Positions 7,054-14,047 of a stretch of 46,497 bases of DNA are shown here, one piece after another; position 1 is the first letter of the stretch; each line of letters opens with the position of its first letter. Source of the stretch: a virus. The notes beneath the pieces were generated by a model. The model saw nothing but the letters and a program-made list of their open reading frames with translations. It was not told the origin of the DNA and ran no database searches. Location: positions 1 to 46,497 of the IMG/VR virus record IMGVR_UViG_3300028837_001591; one strand, given 5' to 3'. The position numbers and the translations under genes were made by a program.

Positions 7054-7418
7054 TGGTTGTAGAAATAACAGAAGAAGGCAAGTTCCCGAAAAATAGAACC
7101 TTTGACCAAGTCCCAAAGTTTGACCCAACACTCCAGTATTGTGACTTTATCGAAATTGTACCCCCGGGTATGCTCAGTGTTCACTGCGGTAGATTTGTTC
7201 GCTGTGACTGGAATTACGAGAATATCAAGACGGTTCAAGACAAGCTCGCGGCGGAATGGAAGGAGTTTGTACCAGAGCAATTTCACGACCACGTTAAAAT
7301 CATCATTCATAAACCCATCGGCAGTGGTTGCTTTTTCAATAGTACGGGGACGGTAGCCTGGAAAACTATTCCTGTGAAGCTACCGAAGCCCCTAATGCCT
7401 TTGCCGAAAGGAGATTAA
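7053..7418 (+). CDS. Hypothetical protein, 121 aa
   Basis: SD AAGGAGATTAAGTA precedes ATG 7053. The protein is beta-rich with two Cys residues and aromatic patches, and I recognise no family. It ends LPKPLMPLPKGD, a tail related to that of the 53-residue gene at 6592. Its last codons (GGA-GAT) form a strong SD for downstream translation. Function unknown. Confidence 0.6.
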   Translation: MVVEITEEGKFPKNRTFDQVPKFDPTLQYCDFIEIVPPGMLSVHCGRFVRCDWNYENIKTVQDKLAAEWKEFVPEQFHDHVKIIIHKPIGSGCFFNSTGTVAWKTIPVKLPKPLMPLPKGD

Positions 7419-7441
7419 CAAATGATAGTGAGGCAAAAAAC

Positions 7442-7651
7442 ATGGATGTTGACCAAAAAAAAGACTTGACAATCAGTTCAATACCTGTTATACAACCGAC
7501 AAATGATGAGATACGGATGCTCGAAAACCTTAGAATACAGGCGTCAAAATGGCCTCACGGTCGATTTGGGCCTGTTTTCTTCATTACACATGAAGGTGTA
7601 TTGAAATATGGTACTTTTCGGGAAACCGAGCACATAGAGACCAGAATATGA
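7442..7651 (+). CDS. Hypothetical protein, 69 aa
   Basis: ATG 7442 follows GTGAGGCAAAAAAC. AT-rich compared with the terminase genes. The C-terminus contains the motif HEGVLKYGTF, encoded by DNA identical over 25 bases (7588-7612) to 8141-8165 in the Tat-signal gene, where it reads HEGVLKYGVF. The stop overlaps the next start (ATGA). The function of the shared motif is unknown. Confidence 0.55.
   Translation: MDVDQKKDLTISSIPVIQPTNDEIRMLENLRIQASKWPHGRFGPVFFITHEGVLKYGTFRETEHIETRI
7588..7612 (+). repeat. 25-bp direct repeat, copy 1
   Basis: Perfectly identical to 8141-8165. Both copies are read in the frame that gives HEGVLKYG near a protein C-terminus. Confidence 0.95.
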
Positions 7652-7947
7652 AGAAATTCAGAAGATATCAACCCTTAAAGGTATCGACAGAGCCTATCAG
7701 TGGCGGTTGCAATGCTTCATATCACAATCGTGCTTTGTTGGAAGAAATAGACGCTTTGGGATTAAGCAGAGAGAGGGCATTGGTTTGCGATGAAGGTGGG
7801 GAACTCCACAAGGCCACTGATTGGGAATCACAAATACTGACAAAAGAAGAATCAGAAAGCATAGAACTTGAATATCAGGCATTTTTCAATGTTGACCACA
7901 GCAAAAGACTTTTTGATAATAATTTACCGATAGGTACGAGCGGATGA
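7648..7947 (+). CDS. Hypothetical protein, 99 aa
   Basis: Overlaps both neighbours by ATGA, so it is translationally coupled. Basic N-terminus (KKFRRYQPLK), then an acidic C-terminal half. No recognised motif. It belongs to an AT-richer three-gene block (7442-8237) that looks like a separate acquisition relative to the GC-richer terminase and portal genes. Confidence 0.55.
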   Translation: MKKFRRYQPLKVSTEPISGGCNASYHNRALLEEIDALGLSRERALVCDEGGELHKATDWESQILTKEESESIELEYQAFFNVDHSKRLFDNNLPIGTSG

Positions 7948-8237
7948 TAACAAGGCGAAAATTTATCAAGGGGTTTTCATTTGCTGGAACGGTTTGTTTA
8001 TTTGCTGCAATCGGTAAGGCGATAATTGCACCGACCGAAACAGTTATTTCCGAGACAACACCACCAGCACTGGACCTGAACAAAGACTGTAAAAAATCAA
8101 GAGATTCTTATTTCAAGGAAATGGATCGCCTAATCACTAAACATGAAGGTGTATTGAAATATGGTGTTTTCGAGCAAACTACGCCGCTTACAGAGGGTGT
8201 TGTACCGCCTCTAAAAAGGCCGCGTTATAGTTATTAG
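7944..8237 (+). CDS. Small exported protein with twin-arginine (Tat) signal, 97 aa
   Basis: The N-terminus is MITRRKFIKGFSFAGTVCLF. The TRRKFIKG sequence fits the Tat consensus (S/T-R-R-x-F-L/I-K), followed by an uncharged stretch (residues ~11-29) and a Pro/Thr-rich region suitable for cleavage. This predicts export of a ~65-residue folded domain by the host Tat pathway. The mature part has no known domain and carries the HEGVLKYGVF motif shared with the gene at 7442. It could be a lysogenic-conversion or lysis-related factor, which is inference. It is the last gene before the hairpins upstream of the portal. Confidence 0.6.
   Translation: MITRRKFIKGFSFAGTVCLFAAIGKAIIAPTETVISETTPPALDLNKDCKKSRDSYFKEMDRLITKHEGVLKYGVFEQTTPLTEGVVPPLKRPRYSY
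8141..8165 (+). repeat. 25-bp direct repeat, copy 2
   Basis: Partner of 7588-7612, located in the Tat-signal gene. Confidence 0.95.
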
Positions 8238-8258
8238 CTATTTTGACAATACAAATTC

Positions 8259-8275
8259 AGTAAGTCCGACTTACT
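8259..8275 (+). promoter_or_regulatory. Small perfect hairpin upstream of the portal
   Basis: AGTAAGT-CCG-ACTTACT: a 7-base-pair stem with a 3-base loop, 18 bases before the terminator-like hairpin. It follows a TTGACA (8243-8248) that has no acceptable -10 at the right distance. Confidence 0.5.
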
Positions 8276-8292
8276 CTCCACCATAAGAATAG

Positions 8293-8325
8293 CCGGCAAT
8301 CTGACAAGGATTGCGGGTTTTTTTT
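8293..8325 (+). terminator. Intrinsic-terminator-like hairpin abutting the portal start codon
   Basis: Stem CCGGCAATC (8293-8301) pairs with GATTGCGGG (8309-8317) with one internal G-G mismatch. It is followed by eight T residues (8318-8325), and the portal ATG is at 8326. The stem also contains the only purine-rich stretch able to serve as SD for the portal gene. It could therefore act as terminator, attenuator or translational lock. Confidence 0.75.
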
Positions 8326-10233
8326 ATGGAAATAAATACAGGCAAGACGGATGCGGAAAAAGATTTTCAGGATGCCTTCAATCAGGCATATGATTATTGG
8401 TTTCCCTGGATTGAGGCAGCTCACACCGATTTCAAGCACGCCATAGATAACCCCATATCCGAAACAGAACGGCAGAGGCTGAGAGATGAAAACCGTGAAG
8501 TCCTGCATTTCCCCGTTTTGCGTCGGATAGTATCGTTAATCACCGGATACGAGCGGCAAAACCGCTTAACACTCAAGATAGCCCCGGCTGAAGGCGAGGA
8601 TGACCAGGTGGCGAGCCAGCTCACCGGTGTAGTTATGCCGCTGATGGAGAATCATTGGGGCCATGAAGTTGTATCCGAAGCGTTCGAAAAGGGTTCTATG
8701 ATTACCGCCTCGAACCTGATTGAGCCGTACTTCGACCGCAATGGGGACATTCAATTCGCACGTAAATTTTACAACAAATTTCTTTTAGACCCGAACTTCA
8801 CACGCCGGGACTTAAAAGATTGTCGTTATATCATCATACATGAGCCGGACATGGACGCAGATTCTATAAAGAGTTTAATTCCCGGCGGTGAAAATAAGAT
8901 AGACGAAATCCTGAAATCGCCGGAATCCGGCACTAAGTTACCATACAGCTCTACATACAGCAGGGGCGAAGACGACAAAGGAACGCTGTCATTCTTCTGG
9001 GAGCGCACAACCAAGAGGGTAGATTTAATCGGCAACGCCCAGACCGGCAAATCGTTCATCTGGACCGGCAAAAAAGAGAGCCTCTACGAAATTCTTCAGC
9101 GATACCAGGGCAATTTACGTTCGTGGTCAGATTACATAGAGACCGTAAAGCTGTCTGTATTTGTGAACGGTTGGGAAGTATGGAAGGGCGGCGATCCTCA
9201 CAAGATAGACGATTACCCCTACGTCTGGATGGGCGGGTATTTCTATCCCGACTACGATGATGCAGCCGTTAAGCTGCAGGGTATCATCAGGCCGCTTAGG
9301 GATTGCGGTAGAGAATTAGACAGAAGGCTGTCAAAGATTCTCGACATTATCGACTCACAGGTACAGACTGGCTTAATGGCAGAGGAGAACGCACTGGTTA
9401 ACCCCGACATGATACACGCCTCCGGCCAGGGCAGGGGGATTGAAATAACAGAAGGGATGTGGGGGAAGGTTGAGAAAATACCATCAGGTGACATACCACC
9501 GGGCCTATTCCAGCTCAACAATGACCTGCAAAACTTAGTCAACCAAATAGCAGGCATAAATGAGTCGATGTTCGGCACAGAGGAAATCAATGCCCAGATG
9601 TCCGGCTACCTCTTAAAATTACGCCAGGGTGCCGGCTTGGTGTCATTACAGACCTTATTCGACAACCTTCGTTTCGCCAAAAAGCAGCTCGGCTTCAAGC
9701 TAATCAAGATGATACAGGCCAATTATTCACGGTCGAAGGTGCAGAGAATTCTAAACAAGCCGGTAGCGCCGGACTTCTACAAGCAGGATTTAGCACGCTA
9801 CGACATAACACCAGAGGAAGGCATACTCACCACTACACAGCGGCAAATGTTCTACACCGAATTAAGGCAACTCAAAGAGGCAGGCGCCCCGATCCCGTGG
9901 GACTTCATTTTGAAGCACTATCAATCGGCCTTACCGGATGAACTCCTGCAGGCTGTCAAACAGGCAGAGCAACAGCAAAGTCAGGCAGCACAGCAGGCGA
10001 TGGCAGAAAAGCAGAAACTCGACCAGATGCGCACCGCAAAGATTAACGCCGACAATGCCCGCGCAGCAGAGCGCGATGCACAGGTTGGCGAAAACAGGGC
10101 AGGGGCCGTTCTGGACAGGGTGAAAGCAATGAAGGTATTGCAGGGTATGGACTTCCAGCAACAGATGGACCTGTTGGATAGGGTCATAAAAATAGAGGAG
10201 ATAAACAAGAAAGCGAGTTTAACCAAACGATGA
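8326..10233 (+). CDS. Portal protein (P22-like)
   Basis: Forms the dodecameric ring at one capsid vertex through which DNA enters and leaves. The 635-residue protein fits the P22-type portal group: an N-terminal helical region with DNPISETERQRLRDE, then PVLRRIVSLITGYERQNRL, then FYNKFLLDP. A central NQIAGINESMFG lies near the clip/stem, and the C-terminal third is Gln/Ala-rich and helical, as in the barrel of podoviral portals. I chose ATG 8326 because upstream in-frame sequence is the terminator hairpin (a TTG at 8311 is the only alternative). It overlaps the next gene by ATGA. Confidence 0.88.
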   Translation: MEINTGKTDAEKDFQDAFNQAYDYWFPWIEAAHTDFKHAIDNPISETERQRLRDENREVLHFPVLRRIVSLITGYERQNRLTLKIAPAEGEDDQVASQLTGVVMPLMENHWGHEVVSEAFEKGSMITASNLIEPYFDRNGDIQFARKFYNKFLLDPNFTRRDLKDCRYIIIHEPDMDADSIKSLIPGGENKIDEILKSPESGTKLPYSSTYSRGEDDKGTLSFFWERTTKRVDLIGNAQTGKSFIWTGKKESLYEILQRYQGNLRSWSDYIETVKLSVFVNGWEVWKGGDPHKIDDYPYVWMGGYFYPDYDDAAVKLQGIIRPLRDCGRELDRRLSKILDIIDSQVQTGLMAEENALVNPDMIHASGQGRGIEITEGMWGKVEKIPSGDIPPGLFQLNNDLQNLVNQIAGINESMFGTEEINAQMSGYLLKLRQGAGLVSLQTLFDNLRFAKKQLGFKLIKMIQANYSRSKVQRILNKPVAPDFYKQDLARYDITPEEGILTTTQRQMFYTELRQLKEAGAPIPWDFILKHYQSALPDELLQAVKQAEQQQSQAAQQAMAEKQKLDQMRTAKINADNARAAERDAQVGENRAGAVLDRVKAMKVLQGMDFQQQMDLLDRVIKIEEINKKASLTKR

Positions 10234-10628
10234 GTGGAAAAATAACAAGTTTGGTAAAGAAGGATGAATATGGCCGGCGGCTGGTAGAGGTTGGAGAGCT
10301 TTTGCCGTCAATCGGCAAGGATTTTGTCGAAGGACTCAAAAAGTGCATTCAGGAACACAAGCACCGACGCGAACCGTACTGGATTTTACATCACGCTGAA
10401 TGGCGCTGGAACGGAATATGCGATGAGCTAAGACACACCTTTGCGCCTATGGGTATACGCCCGCCGAGAATGCTCAACACAATGTGCTGGTATGTGGACA
10501 ACAAAAGCGGACGGCTCGAGGTCTTATGGGTACTTCCGCCGGATGCACCGATACCGGACTTTGGTGAGACCGGCCAATTCGATGAGACCTTAATCAATAG
10601 CAGTAAAGGGATGCCAATTATTTACTAA
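10230..10628 (+). CDS. Hypothetical protein between portal and scaffold, 132 aa
   Basis: Coupled to the portal stop by ATGA. Soluble, Trp-rich (EPYWILHHAEWRWNG, MLNTMCWYVDN), with no recognised family. The position between portal and scaffold suggests a minor head or portal-associated protein, which is inference from gene order only. Confidence 0.6.
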   Translation: MSGKITSLVKKDEYGRRLVEVGELLPSIGKDFVEGLKKCIQEHKHRREPYWILHHAEWRWNGICDELRHTFAPMGIRPPRMLNTMCWYVDNKSGRLEVLWVLPPDAPIPDFGETGQFDETLINSSKGMPIIY

Positions 10629-10655
10629 ACCAAAAATTGAATTGGGAGTAAAGGC

Positions 10656-10874
10656 ATGGAAGGTTTGGATTGCAAAAAAGACAATTGCATACATTACGGC
10701 CACCTCGGTTGTCATGGTGGCGATGACCCGATGAATCAGACCGCCTGCCGACTCTCATTAGAAGAATTTGACGAATGTATCAATAACGATTTTTCAAGGT
10801 TCAAAGAAGCGGATACGTGCTATGCGTACAGGTCGGGGTCGCGCCCGGCAAGCAGGCCGAAGCTGGGCCTTTAG
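10656..10874 (+). CDS. Small Cys-rich hypothetical protein, 72 aa
   Basis: SD GGGAGTAAAGGC precedes ATG 10656. The N-terminus carries a Cys/His-rich patch (LDCKKDNCIHYGHLGCHGG) followed by two more Cys, possibly a metal-binding or disulfide-rich fold. The C-terminus is basic. No family recognised. Confidence 0.55.
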   Translation: MEGLDCKKDNCIHYGHLGCHGGDDPMNQTACRLSLEEFDECINNDFSRFKEADTCYAYRSGSRPASRPKLGL

Positions 10875-10901
10875 TTCGCAGAGACAAGAAAGGACTTTAT
10901 T

Positions 10902-11639
10902 ATGCCAGAAACTGAGCAAGAGCAGCAAACGGAGCAATCAGAAGCAACTGAGAACGTACAGACCGAACAGGACGAAAAGGTTGAAACGACCGAAAAGGTC
11001 GAAGAAACCGTCCCCAAGGCCCGGTTTGAGGAAGTTATGGCCGCAAAGAATGCCGCCGAGGAGAGGATAGACCTCTTAAATCAGCAGCAACAAGTAATCA
11101 TGGCCAACCAACAAAAGACCGAGCAGAAGCCGCCGTTTGACCCTTATTCAGCAGTCGGCGCAACAGATGATGATGAGGTGCTTACTGTAGGTCAGCAGAA
11201 AAGGATTGACAAGCACCGCATGACCGAAATCATGGCCGCTTTGTCTGAGGTTCAGTTTATGGCGTCCCACCCGAAGTTTGAAGAAATTGTTGGAACACCG
11301 GAACAGATAAGGGCGATGCAGTTTGCGCCGCCCTTAGCTAAAGCAATAAAACAAAATCCAGCCCTCATGCAAACGATTACCTTCAGTCCTAACCGGCGCG
11401 AAATCGCTTACCAGGTAGCCAAGTTGATGGTTGAAAACAAAACAGAAGCGAAACCACAACCGAAGCCTGAAGCAGAAGCCGGGGCGGTGATTGACGAGGC
11501 AATCCAGAACGCCAATACGGTGAAGTCATCGAGCAATGTAGCCGGAGGCAGCGGAGTGTTATCCGAAGAAGGCCGCTTGCTAAATATGTCTGATGAAGCC
11601 TTTGAAGATATGGCGCGCAAGAACGGGGCTGACATTTAG
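10902..11639 (+). CDS. Capsid scaffolding protein
   Basis: Directs capsid shell assembly and is then lost. The 245-residue protein has the typical scaffold composition: a very acidic Glu/Gln/Thr-rich N-terminus, a helix KARFEEVMAAKNAAEERIDLL, Gln runs, a middle domain and a short C-terminal helix (LNMSDEAFEDMARKNG) of the sort that binds the coat protein. It lies directly upstream of the major capsid gene, the standard position. Assignment rests on position and composition rather than a catalytic motif. Confidence 0.75.
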   Translation: MPETEQEQQTEQSEATENVQTEQDEKVETTEKVEETVPKARFEEVMAAKNAAEERIDLLNQQQQVIMANQQKTEQKPPFDPYSAVGATDDDEVLTVGQQKRIDKHRMTEIMAALSEVQFMASHPKFEEIVGTPEQIRAMQFAPPLAKAIKQNPALMQTITFSPNRREIAYQVAKLMVENKTEAKPQPKPEAEAGAVIDEAIQNANTVKSSSNVAGGSGVLSEEGRLLNMSDEAFEDMARKNGADI

Positions 11640-11650
11640 AAAGGAATAAC

Positions 11651-12619
11651 ATGGCTGACAATGTAACAACCACCGCCGTCATTACTCAGGTGGTAAACAC
11701 ATATCTCAACAGGATACTCCTGACGAAAAACAAACCGAAACTCATACATGAATTATTCGCCGATCGCTATACGATGAAGGCGAATAACGGCAATAACGTT
11801 TCATGGCGCCGTTACAACCAGTTGGCAACGGCTACCGCCGTCATTACAGAAGGCGTAACGCCGCCCGGAAAGCAACTGTCCAAACAGGATATTTCCGCAG
11901 AACTATCGCAGTACGGGGACTGGGTACACATCACCGATGTGCTGGAGTTCACCTGCGAAAACAAGATACTGAATGTTGCTACGAGCGAACTTAACGACCA
12001 AATGCACCGCACCCGTGACGAGTTAGTGAGAAATGTTCTTGTATCAAGTGCATCGGTTACGACCTGCTCGAAAGGTGATGTTGCCAAGACCGACTTCAAT
12101 GAGACCGACATCAATGCCATCACCCAAGCCCTGCAGAACGCCGACGCTCGTGAAGTTGCTCCTATGATTAAGGCAGGAACCGGACAGGGAACTAATCCCG
12201 TCTTGGCGAGCTACTGGATGCTTGCCAGTACAGAGCTTAACAGCGACTGGAAAAAGGTATCCGGCTGGCTCTCAATCGCCGAGTACGGCAACCAGAAGAC
12301 AGTATTGCCGGCCGAACGGTGCTCGATTGGTGAGGTTAGAATCCTTGCCAGTTCGGTGGCACACAAGGAAGGGAGTGCAACATCCGCCTTCCCGTCAAGC
12401 GCAGGGACGTATTATTACTGCCCGATACTTGCCAAGCACGCCTACGGAATAGTGGACTTCAAGGTAGCCAACGCCCATCTCATTATACACAAAAGAGGAT
12501 CGGGCGGCGTAAGCGATCCGCTAAACCAGCGGCAAACGGCAGCCTGGAAAGAAATGAACGTGTGCAGAATCTTGAACGATTACAACGTCGAGGTCCTGCG
12601 CGGCACGAAGATGTCTTAA
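11651..12619 (+). CDS. Major capsid protein, N4-gp56 family
   Basis: HK97-fold shell protein. The opening QVVNTYLNRILLTKNKPKLI and the blocks NNVSWRRYNQLATATAVITEG, GDWVHITDVLEF, 'RDELVRNVL' and the late 'HAYGIVDFK' plus 'LNQRQTAAWK' segments are characteristic of the N4-gp56 major capsid family. 322 residues fits that family, which is not cleaved like HK97 gp5. SD AAAGGAATAAC precedes ATG 11651. It follows the scaffold and precedes putative decoration proteins. Confidence 0.9.
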   Translation: MADNVTTTAVITQVVNTYLNRILLTKNKPKLIHELFADRYTMKANNGNNVSWRRYNQLATATAVITEGVTPPGKQLSKQDISAELSQYGDWVHITDVLEFTCENKILNVATSELNDQMHRTRDELVRNVLVSSASVTTCSKGDVAKTDFNETDINAITQALQNADAREVAPMIKAGTGQGTNPVLASYWMLASTELNSDWKKVSGWLSIAEYGNQKTVLPAERCSIGEVRILASSVAHKEGSATSAFPSSAGTYYYCPILAKHAYGIVDFKVANAHLIIHKRGSGGVSDPLNQRQTAAWKEMNVCRILNDYNVEVLRGTKMS

Positions 12620-12653
12620 TTGAAAGAAACGAAACTAATTTAAGGGATATACA

Positions 12654-13319
12654 ATGAAAGCAGTACAAATTCACGCAATAGCCGATGGCGGTGCCATGAA
12701 CTTTGATATTGGCTTCAAGCCCGATTACGTTGAAGCCTATTCCGCTTTGGGCGGGACAGAGCTTGGCTATAAGTATTTCCGAGTCCTTCAGGAAGCGGAA
12801 ACGTCAGGTCAGTATGGTTTGGCGATTGCAAACGCCGGCGATGTATCGGCATGCGCGAGCGCGGCAGAGGGCATCCAGACCTACGAAGAAGGCGACGATC
12901 TCGGTGTTATGATTCAGCACCCCGGAAGCGGCAAGATGGTGTTAGCTTCTGTGACCGACTGGGCTATCGGTACATCGTACTCGACCGGCGAACGCAGCGC
13001 GACGGCTATCGGCACAATCATCAGGCCACCTATTCATAACGGGTGTGTTTACGAACTGACGACAGATGTAGGTGACGGTACGTCCGAGCCGACCACATGG
13101 CCCACAACGCCCGGCGAAACATGCACTGACGGCGGGACCAACATCTGGACTTGTCGGAGAGAAATCGTCAAGAAGGCCGGCGGACAGGGCTTCACTATCG
13201 GAGCTACAATCAGCACCGACAGTGAAATATGGGTAATCAGGGCCGTTGGTGGTGATCGCATAAGTAATTTCGGGGACGTAGACGGATACGACCCGATTCG
13301 AGTCCACGATGATATTTAG
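12654..13319 (+). CDS. Putative capsid-decoration or minor virion protein, 221 aa
   Basis: Acidic beta-rich protein immediately after the major capsid gene. It contains a module around residues 140-165 (TWPTTPGETCTDGGTNIW) of the 'W..tpG.t..DG...W' type often seen in phage decoration and fibre proteins. No enzyme motif. Genes in this position commonly encode capsid decoration or head-stabilising proteins, so the call is by position and fold style. Confidence 0.5.
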   Translation: MKAVQIHAIADGGAMNFDIGFKPDYVEAYSALGGTELGYKYFRVLQEAETSGQYGLAIANAGDVSACASAAEGIQTYEEGDDLGVMIQHPGSGKMVLASVTDWAIGTSYSTGERSATAIGTIIRPPIHNGCVYELTTDVGDGTSEPTTWPTTPGETCTDGGTNIWTCRREIVKKAGGQGFTIGATISTDSEIWVIRAVGGDRISNFGDVDGYDPIRVHDDI

Positions 13320-13342
13320 TTAAATAGCAGAAAGGGATTGCC

Positions 13343-13756
13343 ATGAATGAAATTCATTTTTCCGACGGTCAGAAGCCTGCTTGTGGCGGGACCGGCCAAG
13401 CCGTACTTGACACGCAGAAGGTTACCTGCCCGAAATGTCAGGTAATAATCGAACGGGAGGCCCAGGCAAAGAACGACCCGATTGTAAGGTGTACTATCTT
13501 CAACCGGGACCTGAAGGAAGGCCAGGACTTCAATTTCAGATACGAAGGTGTCGATTATCACGGTATCTCAGGCGTTCCACACCGGATACCGAGGAGCGTA
13601 GCCGAACACCTCAACAGTCGGGAATATCCCATCAAAAGCTACAAGGAAAAACAGGAGTCCGGCCACAGCAACGTGGTAGTCGGGACGTATCGGCGATTCA
13701 TGGTTCAAATCCACGAGGTTTTAGATGCGCCCACGAAAGCGCCAAAAAAGACATAA
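13343..13756 (+). CDS. Hypothetical protein with zinc-knuckle-like Cys, 137 aa
   Basis: Near residues 14 and 29-32 there are Cys residues (PACGGTG, TCPKCQVI) that could form one knuckle. The rest is a beta-containing domain (GQDFNFRYEGVDYHG) and a basic C-terminus ending PTKAPKKT. SD AAAGGGATTGCC precedes ATG 13343. Virion-module position, function unknown. Confidence 0.55.
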   Translation: MNEIHFSDGQKPACGGTGQAVLDTQKVTCPKCQVIIEREAQAKNDPIVRCTIFNRDLKEGQDFNFRYEGVDYHGISGVPHRIPRSVAEHLNSREYPIKSYKEKQESGHSNVVVGTYRRFMVQIHEVLDAPTKAPKKT

Positions 13757-13773
13757 ATTTAAGGAATAAGAAT

Positions 13774-14034
13774 ATGAACCCTCCAACTTTACAGGAATGT
13801 AAGCTACCTCGGATGCTCCAGAGGTATCTCTCCATTATGGCGAGAAAAATCCCGGATGCAGCACCGAAGGTAGCTAAACCAACTCCAGAGCCCAAGGCAG
13901 AGCCCAAGGCAGAGCCCAAGGCAGAGCCCAAGGCAGAGCCCAAGGCGAAGCGTAAGGCAAAGCGTAAGGCGAAGCGTAAGGCAAAGCGTAAGGCGAAGCG
14001 TAAGGCAAAGCGTAAGGCTTACTTTCTTGCTTGA
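13774..14034 (+). CDS. Charged-repeat protein with EPKA then KRKA tail (histone-H1-like composition), 86 aa
   Basis: ATG 13774 follows AAGGAATAAGAAT. A ~35-residue amphipathic head (LQECKLPRMLQRYLSIMARK) is followed by five EPKA units (13888-13947), six KRKA units (13948-14019) and a final YFLA. The repeats switch from charge-balanced to strongly basic. Lys/Ala/Pro repeat tails resemble bacterial histone-H1-like DNA-binding tails, so packaged-DNA or RNA binding is a reasonable inference. Repeat number probably varies by slippage. An upstream extension in this frame to 13435 overlaps the previous gene and is unlikely. Confidence 0.6.
   Translation: MNPPTLQECKLPRMLQRYLSIMARKIPDAAPKVAKPTPEPKAEPKAEPKAEPKAEPKAKRKAKRKAKRKAKRKAKRKAKRKAYFLA
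13888..14019 (+). repeat. 12-bp tandem repeats encoding EPKA x5 and KRKA x6
   Basis: Five units of GAGCCCAAGGCA-type sequence are followed by six units of AAGCGTAAGGC(A/G). The two unit types share the AAGGC core, suggesting one array diverged from the other. Confidence 0.95.
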
Positions 14035-14047
14035 AAGGAAACGAACG

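Noticed and set aside
7422-7469. 15-codon open frame before 7442
   Set aside because: Too short to support, and its reading frame overlaps the start of a better gene.
8243-8248. TTGACA as a -35 for the portal
   Set aside because: No acceptable -10 at 16-18 bases, and transcription would still have to cross the terminator-like hairpin.
13435-13773. N-terminal extension of the repeat protein
   Set aside because: Overlaps the 13343-13756 gene in another frame; ATG 13774 has its own SD.
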